From positions 1 to 64,000 of the forward strand of contig CAMVSV010000005.1 in NCBI GenBank assembly GCA_947170265.1: a DNA stretch of 64,000 bases, given 5' to 3'. Positions within the stretch are counted from its first letter, which is position 1, and every line of letters begins with the position of its first letter. Made by a program: the position numbers and the translations under genes. Positions 19,062-26,760 of this stretch are shown here, piece after piece. Source of the DNA: an uncultured Prevotella sp. GTDB taxonomy: Bacteria > Bacteroidota > Bacteroidia > Bacteroidales > Bacteroidaceae. The notes under the pieces are model-generated. The model did no database searches and was not told the DNA's origin. It saw only the letters and a program-made list of their open reading frames with translations.

Positions 19062-19099
19062 AGAAACGGGATGAAACCTCAAGGTTCCATCCCGTTTCT
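19062..19099. terminator. bidirectional intrinsic terminator
   Basis: AGAAACGGGATG at 19062-19073 pairs with CATCCCGTTTCT at 19088-19099, the stem extending inward through AACC/GGTT with one mismatch, with T-rich flanks on both sides. It serves the barrel gene (+) and the AAA ATPase gene (-). Confidence 0.85.
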
Positions 19100-19115
19100 T
19101 TTGTTTATTATCAGT

Positions 19116-20117
19116 CTAAAGCACCTTTTTCAAATCATCAAGGGTAATCTCCGTTAGTTCTTGCTTCGACGGATTTCTTTTGAGCGAGAGTCGGTTGGCT
19201 TGACACTCTATTACCTTCTCAAACACATTTCTCACGAAACGCGCATTGCCGAAGTTACGGTCTTTATGCTGTACCACATTTTCAAGCGATGAACGCAAGT
19301 ATCGTGTTGCCTCTGCTCCCATTGTATATTCATTCTTTTTCATATAGAGCTGGAATATTCTGGTAAGTTCCTCGGCAGAATAGTCCGGAAAATTTATGTA
19401 GCGGTTGAAGCGTGACTGCAGACCAGGGTTGGTCTCAATGAATTTCTTCATCTCATTCGGGTAGCCGGCTACAATCACCACGAGGCGGTCGCGGTTGTCT
19501 TCCATGCGCTTGAGAAGTGTTGACACTGCCTCAGCACCATAGTCATTTGGGCTGTCGCTCTGCGTTAGCGAATAGGCTTCGTCAATAAAGAGCACGCCAT
19601 CAAGTGCTGAGTTGCACACAGCATTCACCTTTGGAGCAGTCTGTCCCACATATTGCCCTATGAGTCCAGCCCTGTCAGTCTCAACGAGGTGCCCCTTCTT
19701 CAGTATTCCGAGGTCTTTATATATGCGTGCCACGATGCGTGCCACAGTGGTCTTGCCCGTACCGGGGCTTCCTGTGAACACGAGGTGATATGACAGGTTT
19801 GGATTTTTCAGTCCTTGTTCCTCTCTCTTTCTCTGCACCTTAACGAAATTGGCGAGAGTACGCACTTCGGCTTTTACTGGTTCAAGACCTATGAGTTCAT
19901 TGAGTTCTTCGTATGGGTCTGTCTCAAGGGGTTTCTCCACTGTCACATGGTCGTCAGATATACTGTCTGACTTGGTGTCTGATGTTTTCTCTGTAGTCTC
20001 TTTGTTACCTGTTTCATCATTGTCAACAGCTAAGGTGAGCACTGCAAGAGCCACAAAAACCACTGCAATGCTTGCCATGCTAATGGCTGTAAATTTGTTG
20101 GAAAAGTCGATTTTCAT
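19116..20117 (-). CDS. membrane-anchored AAA ATPase, CbbX/SpoVK-like
   Basis: 333 residues. An N-terminal hydrophobic segment (about 12-30, SIAVVFVALAVLTLAV) is followed by an acidic linker and one AAA domain: Walker A GSPGTGKTT near 115, Walker B GVLFIDEA near 171, and an arginine-rich second region of homology near 225-240. The C-terminal lid is present. The fold matches CbbX/SpoVK-type remodelling ATPases, but the membrane anchor is an addition. The ATG overlaps the stop of the upstream VanZ-like gene (ATGA), so the two are probably translated together. Target protein unknown. Confidence 0.82.
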   Translation of the reverse strand: MKIDFSNKFTAISMASIAVVFVALAVLTLAVDNDETGNKETTEKTSDTKSDSISDDHVTVEKPLETDPYEELNELIGLEPVKAEVRTLANFVKVQRKREEQGLKNPNLSYHLVFTGSPGTGKTTVARIVARIYKDLGILKKGHLVETDRAGLIGQYVGQTAPKVNAVCNSALDGVLFIDEAYSLTQSDSPNDYGAEAVSTLLKRMEDNRDRLVVIVAGYPNEMKKFIETNPGLQSRFNRYINFPDYSAEELTRIFQLYMKKNEYTMGAEATRYLRSSLENVVQHKDRNFGNARFVRNVFEKVIECQANRLSLKRNPSKQELTEITLDDLKKVL

Positions 20118-20632
20118 GATTGTTGGAGCGGTTGTCGGTTTGTAGTTCGTTCATTTTGTTGTTTGTCATACTGTCTTACCATAAACATATAAGCTATCCA
20201 TGGCAACATATAACACAAGAGGTCAGCCCAATCGAAGGTGCCTGGCAGGAGTCTTATACCTTGAAGGAGTTCGGTAAATGTCCCTGTCGCAGGTATCAGC
20301 GATGCCCATGCCATCTTTTCCGAGGCTGTTCTGCGGTGCATCACCACATCAGTAATGAGCAAATAAGCGATAACCCATAAGGCATTAGGCAAGCTGTAGA
20401 CCAGAAATTCGGGCATGTCAGCAGCCTTGGGCACCATGCTGCGCCATTGGTTCACCGCTGACAGACATCCCATACCATCCAATACTCGAAAGAGCAACAG
20501 ATTGTATGGACGGAAGAAAAGGTATATGACACCTCCGCAAGACAGCGACAGCAGTGCCGCCATAATCTCGCTGCAAAGCCACAATACTGATTTAGAACGC
20601 CTCTCTATACTTACTGCCATCCTTGTCTTCAA
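20114..20632 (-). CDS. VanZ-like integral membrane protein
   Basis: 172 residues with about four or five hydrophobic segments ([56 protein letters not shown]). The [19 protein letters not shown] stretch resembles the VanZ/teicoplanin-resistance family motif (E-x-x-Q ... R-x-x-x-x-D-x-x-D). The start may be the internal ATG at 20620. It overlaps the end of rsgA by 29-41 bases and couples to the AAA ATPase gene. Function unproven; VanZ-like proteins are widespread in Bacteroidota without antibiotic resistance. Confidence 0.6.
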   Translation of the reverse strand: MKTRMAVSIERRSKSVLWLCSEIMAALLSLSCGGVIYLFFRPYNLLLFRVLDGMGCLSAVNQWRSMVPKAADMPEFLVYSLPNALWVIAYLLITDVVMHRRTASEKMAWASLIPATGTFTELLQGIRLLPGTFDWADLLCYMLPWIAYMFMVRQYDKQQNERTTNRQPLQQS

Positions 20633-21545
20633 GCATTGACAGGTAGGAATTATACCGGCTCTGGGCTATATAGTGGTCTTCGAGGGCTTTTCTCACTGCA
20701 CATCCCGGTTCATGGGTGTGGGTACAGTTGCTGAAACGACAGTCTTTTGAGAAATGGAAAATCTCCTTGAAGTAGCTGGTGAGCTCTTCGCGCTCGATGT
20801 CGAAGGTTCCAAAGCCTTTTATTCCCGGTGTATCTATGATATATCCATCAGAAGCTTCACCGTCAATGCCATTGCCTATGGGTATCATCTCGCTGAAAGT
20901 GGTAGTGTGCATGCCGGTGTTGTGGGCATCTGAAATTTCAGAAGTTCGGAGGTTCAGTCCGGGTATGAGCTTGTTGATGAGCGTAGACTTACCCACTCCG
21001 CTGTTTCCACTGAGCACAGTGACCTTCCCACTCAGCATGGCTCTGAGCTCATCAAGACCCTCGCCGGTATACGCCGACACAGCCAGACAGCGATAGCCAA
21101 CGTTGTCATACATGTCGGTGACCATTTGGCGATAGTGCTTTTCGTCATCGGTGAGAAGATCTTCCTTGTTGAACACCAGCACCACAGGTATGCGGTAGGC
21201 TTCGGCTGATGCCAGGAAGCGGTCGATGAATGTCAACGAGGTCTCCGGATGGTTGATTGTAACAATGAGGAAAGCCTGATCTACATTTGCCGCAATGATG
21301 TGGCTTTGCTTCGACAGGTTCGACGATTTGCGTATTATGTAGTTCCTTCTATCTTCAATGGTGGTTATGAAAGCTGTTCCTTCCTGGTTGGGAACAATCT
21401 CCACCCTGTCGCCCACAGCCACAGGGTTGGTGCTCCGGATGCCTTTCAGCCGGAAATTGCCCTTTATCTTGCTGTCAACCATCCTGCCGTCGTCTGTCTT
21501 CACGGTATACCAGCTGCCAGTGTTTTTTACTACAAGCCCTTTCAT
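20592..21545 (-). CDS. rsgA: ribosome small-subunit GTPase RsgA
   Basis: A circularly permuted GTPase that acts in late 30S maturation. It has an OB-fold N-terminus (about 1-70), G4 NKED near 125, G1 GNSGVGKST near 183, G3 DTPG near 236, and a zinc-binding C-terminus with [14 protein letters not shown] near 271-284. The start at 21545 ([10 protein letters not shown], 317 residues) matches the family better than the in-frame codon eight residues upstream. It lies downstream of frr on the same strand, an apparent ribosome-related pair. Confidence 0.93.
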   Translation of the reverse strand: MKGLVVKNTGSWYTVKTDDGRMVDSKIKGNFRLKGIRSTNPVAVGDRVEIVPNQEGTAFITTIEDRRNYIIRKSSNLSKQSHIIAANVDQAFLIVTINHPETSLTFIDRFLASAEAYRIPVVLVFNKEDLLTDDEKHYRQMVTDMYDNVGYRCLAVSAYTGEGLDELRAMLSGKVTVLSGNSGVGKSTLINKLIPGLNLRTSEISDAHNTGMHTTTFSEMIPIGNGIDGEASDGYIIDTPGIKGFGTFDIEREELTSYFKEIFHFSKDCRFSNCTHTHEPGCAVRKALEDHYIAQSRYNSYLSMLEDKDGSKYREAF

Positions 21546-21618
21546 GGTAATACAATCACGATGCACCACGAACTATGGTGCATCATGAATTTATTCTTGT
21601 TTCAAAAAGGTAGTGAAC

Positions 21619-22179
21619 CTACACTGTCATTATCTCTTTGTTCTTGGCTGCCAGAAGGTCGTCAAGCTTCTTTATGAACTTGTCGTGGAGCTTCTGAAGG
21701 TCGTTCTCAGCGTCTTTCTCATTGTCTTCGCTCAGTCCGTCCTTGATGGCTTTCTTCAGCTTTTCCTTGATATCGCCGCGCACGTTGCGCACCTCCACCT
21801 TGGCTTTCTCACCAATCTTGTTGCACTGCTTCACCAAGTCACGACGACGCTCCTCGGTAGGCTGTGGAATGTTCAGACGTATCACCTCGCCATTGTTTTC
21901 GGGGGTGATACCCACATCGCTGTCCATGATAGCCTTTTCTATGTCGCGAATGGCTTTCCTGTCCCATGGTTTGATGGCAATGGTGCGTGGGTCGGGCACC
22001 GAGACGTTTGCCACTTGGTTGAGCGGAACCATTGAACCATACGAGCTTACCTTCACACCGTCAAGGATTGCCACGTTGGCGCGTCCTGCGCGTATTCGTG
22101 CGAGTTGTTCATCGAGGAACATCGCAGCCATCTCCATGCGCTCTTCTGCGTCTTTGAGAGTTTGTTTTACGTCTAACAT
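21619..22179 (-). CDS. frr: ribosome recycling factor
   Basis: 186 residues, the normal RRF length. It opens with MLDVKQTLKDAEERMEMA and has the conserved stretches ARIRAGRANVAIL and PQPTEERRRDLVK. It releases ribosomes from mRNA after termination, together with EF-G. It is first in the leftward run frr-rsgA-VanZ-like-AAA, with a perfect minus-strand promoter box at 22208-22215. Confidence 0.96.
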   Translation of the reverse strand: MLDVKQTLKDAEERMEMAAMFLDEQLARIRAGRANVAILDGVKVSSYGSMVPLNQVANVSVPDPRTIAIKPWDRKAIRDIEKAIMDSDVGITPENNGEVIRLNIPQPTEERRRDLVKQCNKIGEKAKVEVRNVRGDIKEKLKKAIKDGLSEDNEKDAENDLQKLHDKFIKKLDDLLAAKNKEIMTV

Positions 22180-22207
22180 ATTATTATATTAATAGGTTTG
22201 TATTTTA

Positions 22208-22215
22208 CAAAAGTA
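22208..22215 (-). promoter_or_regulatory. -7 box TACTTTTG for frr operon
   Basis: Perfect minus-strand TAnnTTTG match, 28 bases upstream of the frr ATG. Confidence 0.65.
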
Positions 22216-22321
22216 ATAATATTATTTTGTTTTGGCAACACTTGCACTCACTTTTTTAAAGTCTTCACTCAGCTATGTGCAACAATTTCAACAAAAAAAT
22301 GCCTGCATCAAAAAAAATGTG

Positions 22322-22329
22322 TAACTTTG
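22322..22329 (+). promoter_or_regulatory. -7 box TAACTTTG for the small secreted gene
   Basis: Perfect TAnnTTTG match, 23 bases before the ATG at 22353. It shows that the longer in-frame start at 22275 would be upstream of the promoter. Confidence 0.65.
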
Positions 22330-22352
22330 CGACAGTTACCAATCTAAACGAT

Positions 22353-22733
22353 ATGCGAAAAATACACACAATGCTTATTGTTATGGCTGCAACAGCAGCC
22401 ATGGCACAGGAATACACCCATTTGGTGGTGGTAGGCAATGAAGGAGCAAAGGTAAAGCTTGCCGATTTCAACGTCATTCGCTTCAGTGATGAACAGATGA
22501 CACTTGCAAAGAATGACGACGAGGTGGCTTCATTCAACCTCAGCGGACTCAAGAGCATGCACTTTGACATCATTGAGACCACACTGATTGAGAGTGTGCC
22601 GGCCCATGCCTCAACAAATAGTCAGCATACATTCGGCATTGACGGCATACGCCGCAAGCCCGGTTGTGAGCTACCCAAAGGCTTGTATATTATAAAAGAA
22701 GGTACGCGCACGCGTAAGGTTGTCAAGCCATAG
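22353..22733 (+). CDS. small secreted protein with the shared C-terminal tail
   Basis: 126 residues from MRKIHTMLIV. The signal peptide ends near AMAQ (about residue 19). The mature part is about 105 residues, with a compact beta-rich stretch (VVVGNEGAKVKLADFNVIRF) and no catalytic motif that I recognise. The end (LPKGLYIIKEGTRTRKVVKP) is a variant of the KGIYIxNGKK tail seen on the larger exported proteins here. Such a short protein carrying mostly a tail resembles stand-alone exported Prevotella proteins. The function is not known. Confidence 0.65.
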   Translation: MRKIHTMLIVMAATAAMAQEYTHLVVVGNEGAKVKLADFNVIRFSDEQMTLAKNDDEVASFNLSGLKSMHFDIIETTLIESVPAHASTNSQHTFGIDGIRRKPGCELPKGLYIIKEGTRTRKVVKP

Positions 22734-22743
22734 CTATTGCCAT

Positions 22744-22776
22744 AAGCCCAAATTCCAACGACCAATTTGGGCTTTA
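22744..22776 (+). terminator. intrinsic terminator
   Basis: AAGCCCAAATT (22744-22754) pairs with AATTTGGGCTT (22764-22774), followed by TATC. It is eleven bases after the small secreted gene. Confidence 0.75.
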
Positions 22777-22821
22777 TCATCTGCTGTTAACACCGTTGCA
22801 TGCGCTATACATCTTGGAAAC

Positions 22822-22871
22822 AACACCCCCACTGACAATCGGCATTGTTGCTGAATGTCAGTGGGGGTGTT
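22822..22871. repeat. perfect 16-bp inverted repeat beside the restriction gene
   Basis: AACACCCCCACTGACA (22822-22837) and its exact complement (22856-22871) enclose an 18-base loop. It could be a terminator for the leftward restriction gene, though it lacks a good T-run, or the boundary of a transferred block. Confidence 0.6.
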
Positions 22872-22926
22872 CGTTATATCGTCAATCTTGAAAAGAATGA
22901 ATTAGAACTCTGAATTAAAGATAACC

Positions 22927-23709
22927 TCATCTTCCAATATCCACCCGATAACCTATCCATTTCCTTTTAGCAAGCAAGTCAATGTACGCTTCGTCATTCA
23001 ACACAGCAACCCAATTGTTACACATCTTTTTTACCCCACGGTTTTTCATAATAGATACACTTGTCGTTCTACCACCTCCTTCTTTTGGCTGTACTATTTT
23101 GCTCCAATCTTCAATTTCCAAATTATCCTGATAGAATGCTGCAACATATGTAGGCAAACCATCAATAAAATCCCAAAGCACAGCAAGAAGATGATTTGTT
23201 GTTCTATGATGAGCTTTCCAGTCAAAAGAATTCACAAGGCTAACTCTTTGTTCTCCAATCAAAGGCTTTGGAATCTTTGATGCTGGAGGAGTGCTTCCAC
23301 ATGTAGCTTTTACTTCAATACCTCCATATTTAAAAGGACTGAAATGCTCTTTATCTATAGGGTATCTTTTTCCGCCATTAACTGTGTAAAGAGTTTCAAA
23401 ATAGGCTTTTTTCCGTGGGGTGTCAACAAGTAGTAAGTCCGGATAACCATCTTGATGTAAGTTTGACTCAAATTTTCCATTTGAGACTTTCATGACACTT
23501 CTTGCAAAATACTCACCAATCATGCCACTTAAATTTCTCATACCAAGCGTTTCGAAAATGTTTATATCAAAACGCATGGTTGTATCACTCAACTCCTGTA
23601 AAGCATTGTTCGCATAATTCATTGCATCAACAACTTCTTGTGTTGTTAATACTGTTGCCCCTTTATAAGAGATGTTCAGATTAGTGTTTTTAATATAATC
23701 TCTATCCAT
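22927..23709 (-). CDS. probable type II restriction endonuclease, PD-(D/E)XK type
   Basis: 260 residues, AT-rich compared with neighbours. A nuclease core is visible: P90-D91 (GYPDLLLVD) and E132-V-K134 (GGIEVKATCG) match PD-...-(D/E)XK with the expected spacing. It is next to a C5-cytosine methyltransferase gene on the same strand, 271 bases downstream of it, which is why I call it the cognate restriction enzyme. I do not recognise the specific REase family or cut site. The start at 23709 (MDRDYIK) is the only plausible one. No controller protein gene is present. Confidence 0.78.
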   Translation of the reverse strand: MDRDYIKNTNLNISYKGATVLTTQEVVDAMNYANNALQELSDTTMRFDINIFETLGMRNLSGMIGEYFARSVMKVSNGKFESNLHQDGYPDLLLVDTPRKKAYFETLYTVNGGKRYPIDKEHFSPFKYGGIEVKATCGSTPPASKIPKPLIGEQRVSLVNSFDWKAHHRTTNHLLAVLWDFIDGLPTYVAAFYQDNLEIEDWSKIVQPKEGGGRTTSVSIMKNRGVKKMCNNWVAVLNDEAYIDLLAKRKWIGYRVDIGR

Positions 23710-23790
23710 AGTTTAATGAATGAATTAATATATAGTAATAGAAGCTAATTTGACAAAGCATAACAAAAGCCCCCTTTCTCAAAAAGAAAA

Positions 23791-23936
23791 AGGGAGCGTG
23801 GGGATAATTATCAGTATCGAGGCTTAGCACGGCCTTCTTCAGTCAACAACCATCCTTGTCCACGCTCCCTAAAGGTGCGTGAGCATCCGATGATCTGACT
23901 GCGACGAAGAGTTTTTGAAGTGCTAATTCCGATACT
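23791..23936 (+). ncRNA. candidate structured RNA between restriction and methyltransferase genes
   Basis: Nested helices are visible: AGTATCG (23813-23819) with CGATACT (23930-23936); TTAGCAC (23824-23830) with GTGCTAA (23920-23926); TCTTC+AGTC (23836-23844) with GACT+GAAGA (23897-23900, 23906-23910); and a hairpin CACGC/GCGTG (23861-23865/23877-23881). A perfect 11-bp match, AGGGAGCGTGG (23791-23801) with CCACGCTCCCT (23860-23870), crosses the outer helix, giving a pseudoknot or an alternative fold. G-U pairs in the outer internal loop form only in the plus-strand RNA, a weak hint for plus orientation. No coding frame explains it. An orphan IscB/HEARO-type RNA is one untested option. Confidence 0.5.
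23803..23812. promoter_or_regulatory. 10-bp perfect palindrome GATAATTATC
   Basis: It sits between the 5' arm and the outer helix of the candidate RNA. It could be a protein-binding site for control of the restriction gene, or chance. Confidence 0.25.
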
Positions 23937-23980
23937 CAGTCGAGTCAAAGGAGTTATGTTATTTCTTTCAGTTCAATATC

Positions 23981-25276
23981 TTACGAATTTGAAATTTCAA
24001 TTAAATGTTTAACAATTTTATCCATCAACAGCGGAGGAACACTCTCGCCGATAGTATCTCTTATAAGTCCATCAGGAACAATCTTACCATCAATCTCAAA
24101 AGAATATGGATATTGTGCAATTGTCTGGACAATCAGCCCTTCATATAGAGATAAGACTCTATCTTGGGCAGGGTGTAATTTATTGTCAGAACATGCATAT
24201 TGGAAATTCTGTGTCAATGTACTTGCTGGCATATCCCAATACATTCTTTTATATGCACTGACAAAAGCTTTCATAATTCTCTTCTCACCTGTTTTCTTGT
24301 CTACTGTGTATGGACGTGGGAGAAGTGCTCCGCATTTTTCGCAATACAAAGGTGTATCTGTATTCGCACGGTTAACACCTTCTGCATTGTGCTTTGCTCC
24401 ATGCAAGGTATTTCCTTGATACATACAGTTGGGATTGATACACTGGTTATTCATCGCAGTTTGTCCCTCAGGTGTATTGTGTACCCACGACAACTTTGCT
24501 TCATCAAGGATTGGAACTTTGTGAAGTGGATTTTGAGGGTCTATATTTTCACCAGGACGAGAGCTGATTGGCGGCAGATCAAAGATTACATCTCTTAATG
24601 TAAGCCATTTTTCAGTAAACATTCCCTTTTCTTCAGAATGTGTGGGATCTGGTACAAGCTTTCCTGAAATTCTAAATTCCTCTTTTCCTTCTTGGGTTCT
24701 TGAAAGAACTGTTATAAGCCTATTTCTATGTTGTGGCACTCCATAATCTGCAACATCAATGACTTTGGGGCTTACAACATACTCATCACCAAGTTCTCTA
24801 TTGATATAGTCTATAATATTAATGACTCCATCACCATCTTCAATGACAGTATTAATCATGTTGGGCACATTCTCAAATATTACCCAATCTGGTTTCAACT
24901 CTTTGGCAATATCAATTGCCGGTACAATGAGCTTGTTGCGAGGGTCAAACTGGGGTCTGATTCCTTTTTTAAGATTGTTCAATATAGTTCCCATACCATT
25001 AGAGGACATACCCTGACATGGAGGTGTTGCTAATAAAATAAAAGGACTTTCCGAATAATTATCTTTATAATATTTGACTATTTCGTCTTTTAGTTCACAT
25101 ATATCGCCACAAAAACCCTTTGCCTCGGGATGATTATGCAGAAACAGTCGCATGCGTTCTGGTAGTATTTCACATGCGACTACTGTGTCTACATTATTAG
25201 CTTGAAGTCCCAAGTCTCCGATTCCAGAAGAACAAAAGAGGCTTACTGCTTTTTTCTTTATGCTATTGTTTACCAT
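23981..25276 (-). CDS. C5-cytosine DNA methyltransferase with zinc-ribbon-like insert
   Basis: 431 residues. The ordered m5C motifs are present: I (FCSSGIGDLGL, 14-24), IV with catalytic C87 (PPCQG), VI (ENVPN, 135-139), VIII (QHRNR, 182-186), IX (PASTLTQNFQY, from 350) and X (IGESVPP, 409-415). Between VIII and IX, in the target-recognition region, C279/C284 and C312/C315 form a likely zinc ribbon (CINPNC, CEKC). It protects DNA from the restriction enzyme encoded downstream. The gene is AT-rich compared with flanking rsmA and frr, which suggests transfer. The target sequence cannot be read from the protein. Confidence 0.92.
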   Translation of the reverse strand: MVNNSIKKKAVSLFCSSGIGDLGLQANNVDTVVACEILPERMRLFLHNHPEAKGFCGDICELKDEIVKYYKDNYSESPFILLATPPCQGMSSNGMGTILNNLKKGIRPQFDPRNKLIVPAIDIAKELKPDWVIFENVPNMINTVIEDGDGVINIIDYINRELGDEYVVSPKVIDVADYGVPQHRNRLITVLSRTQEGKEEFRISGKLVPDPTHSEEKGMFTEKWLTLRDVIFDLPPISSRPGENIDPQNPLHKVPILDEAKLSWVHNTPEGQTAMNNQCINPNCMYQGNTLHGAKHNAEGVNRANTDTPLYCEKCGALLPRPYTVDKKTGEKRIMKAFVSAYKRMYWDMPASTLTQNFQYACSDNKLHPAQDRVLSLYEGLIVQTIAQYPYSFEIDGKIVPDGLIRDTIGESVPPLLMDKIVKHLIEISNS

Positions 25277-25361
25277 TTAACAAAAAATGACAGATTTTCA
25301 AGAAGAAAGTCATGGTGATGGTAGTTGCCTGTATCTTCCTGATTACAGCCAGCAATGATGG

Positions 25362-26195
25362 CTACAGCTCGGCGGCAACAAGGTTTGTCAGCTCCACAAA
25401 CTGAGCGATGGGCAGCTGTTCAGGTCGTTTGGTCATGATCTCATGGTCGTAGAAGCCGGCAGCGGGCTGACGGTCGGAGAACAGCTGACGGAGCGACACC
25501 CGCAGCATCTTGCGGCGCTGGTTGAACACGGTCTTCACTATTCTTCTGAACAGCTGCCAGTCGCAGCCAAGGTCAGTAACGTCGTTGCGCGTCATCCGTA
25601 TCACCGCAGATTTCACCTTTGGCGGTGGATTGAACACCGTCTCGTCAACCGTGAACAGATATTCCACGTCATACCATGCCTGCATGAGCACTGATAGTAT
25701 GCCATACTGTTTGTTACCAGGTGCGGCAGCCATGCGCAGTGCCACTTCCCGCTGTATCATTCCCGTGCAACAAGGTATGAGATCCTTGTTGTCAAGCATC
25801 TTGAAGAATATCTGCGACGAGATGTCGTAAGGATAATTGCCTGTAAGCACGAAGTTTCTGCCCTTGAACACCTCGTTCAAATCCATTCTGAGAAAATCGG
25901 CAGAGATTATCCAATCGTCGTCAGGAGAAGTCTCCTCCAAGCTCTCTTTCTTTTTCCCTTTGGCGTCATTGCCATACTTCTCCCTGAGGTAAGCCACGCT
26001 CTCACGATCAATCTCCACTACCTTCACTTCGCGAGGTTTCGCAACGAGATACTGAGTGAGCACTCCCATACCCGGTCCTACCTCAAGCACGGGTATGTCG
26101 GGACAGGCATCCACCGTGTCGGCTATGCGTCTTGCCACTCCCAGATCGGTGAGAAAATGCTGTCCGAGATTTTTTTTGGGCTTTACTTGTCTCAT
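25362..26195 (-). CDS. rsmA: 16S rRNA dimethyladenosine transferase RsmA (KsgA)
   Basis: Dimethylates two adjacent adenosines near the 3' end of 16S rRNA. Rossmann MTase motifs: NLGQHFLTD near 8-16, VLEVGPGMGVLT near 36-47, and the NYPYDISS motif IV near 121, a Bacteroidota form of NLPYNIS. A charged insert (KGKKKESLEETSPDDD) lies between the SAM site and motif IV. The start at 26195 (MRQVKPKKN) is preferred, because the earlier in-frame ATG at 26219 falls in the promoter box 26217-26224. Confidence 0.94.
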   Translation of the reverse strand: MRQVKPKKNLGQHFLTDLGVARRIADTVDACPDIPVLEVGPGMGVLTQYLVAKPREVKVVEIDRESVAYLREKYGNDAKGKKKESLEETSPDDDWIISADFLRMDLNEVFKGRNFVLTGNYPYDISSQIFFKMLDNKDLIPCCTGMIQREVALRMAAAPGNKQYGILSVLMQAWYDVEYLFTVDETVFNPPPKVKSAVIRMTRNDVTDLGCDWQLFRRIVKTVFNQRRKMLRVSLRQLFSDRQPAAGFYDHEIMTKRPEQLPIAQFVELTNLVAAEL

Positions 26196-26216
26196 TGTCC
26201 TGTATTTATTTTGTTG

Positions 26217-26224
26217 CAAAGATA
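26217..26224 (-). promoter_or_regulatory. -7 box TATCTTTG for rsmA
   Basis: Perfect minus-strand TAnnTTTG match, 21 bases upstream of the ATG at 26195. Confidence 0.65.
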
Positions 26225-26341
26225 AATAAAAGATAGCAAAACTTAGCCCATAGACGAAGCTATTTGTGAAACTGGGACATAGCGAATGGAAAAAGTTGAT
26301 TGTATTTGCACCTTACGAGAACTCAAATCCATGAAAATTTT

Positions 26342-26612
26342 CCGTGAAACATTTTGTAAACAAATGCAAATAAGTGTAAATATCACAACAAATCCTTTAA
26401 CATTTAGAGACTAAGAAAGGCTCCAAAAATCGCCTCTGTAACTCATTGACTATCAAATGGTTGAAAGGGGCGTTTCAAAAGAGCCTCTTTTAGCGTGCAA
26501 AAGAGCCACTTTTGGAAGGTAAAAGAGCCTCTTTCGCAGCGCGAAAGTGGCACTTTCGTTTTCTCACTGTGCGGAGAATATTTTTCGTTCACATTTGTTA
26601 ACTGTTTCACGG
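26342..26612 (+). repeat. MITE-like intergenic repeat, full copy B (271 bp)
   Basis: Begins CCGTGAAACA-TTTT-GTAAACAAAT and ends ATTTGTTAAC-TGTTTCACGG, imperfect terminal inverted repeats that differ by a four-base insertion. The interior carries GGTTGAAAGGGGCGTTT and three AAAAGAGCC(T/A)CTTT units. It has the same length and layout as copy C. Flanks: 26225-26341 and 26613-26745 hold no gene that I can support. Confidence 0.85.
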
Positions 26613-26745
26613 AGTTGAAAAATCGCCCAAATGTGAGGAAAAGTCATGTCACCTACGCCATGGAAACAGGTGCCTACAGCTTAAAGAAATCATCACAGAT
26701 GCAAAAATCTCATTGCTTGGTGGCCTTTAATTCGGGAAATATAGT

Positions 26746-26753
26746 TAATTTTG
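26746..26753 (+). promoter_or_regulatory. -7 box TAATTTTG abutting the start codon
   Basis: Perfect TAnnTTTG match whose last base is only seven bases before the ATG at 26761, so the transcript should begin at or next to the start codon. Confidence 0.65.
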
Positions 26754-26760
26754 CAGTATT

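Noticed and set aside
20114..20632. Glycopeptide resistance gene
   Set aside because: VanZ-like proteins are common in sensitive bacteria; no van cluster is present.
23791..23936. Firm assignment as an IscB/HEARO-type guide RNA
   Set aside because: The fold is suggestive, but no IscB-like gene follows and I cannot recall the consensus well enough; left as a candidate structured RNA.
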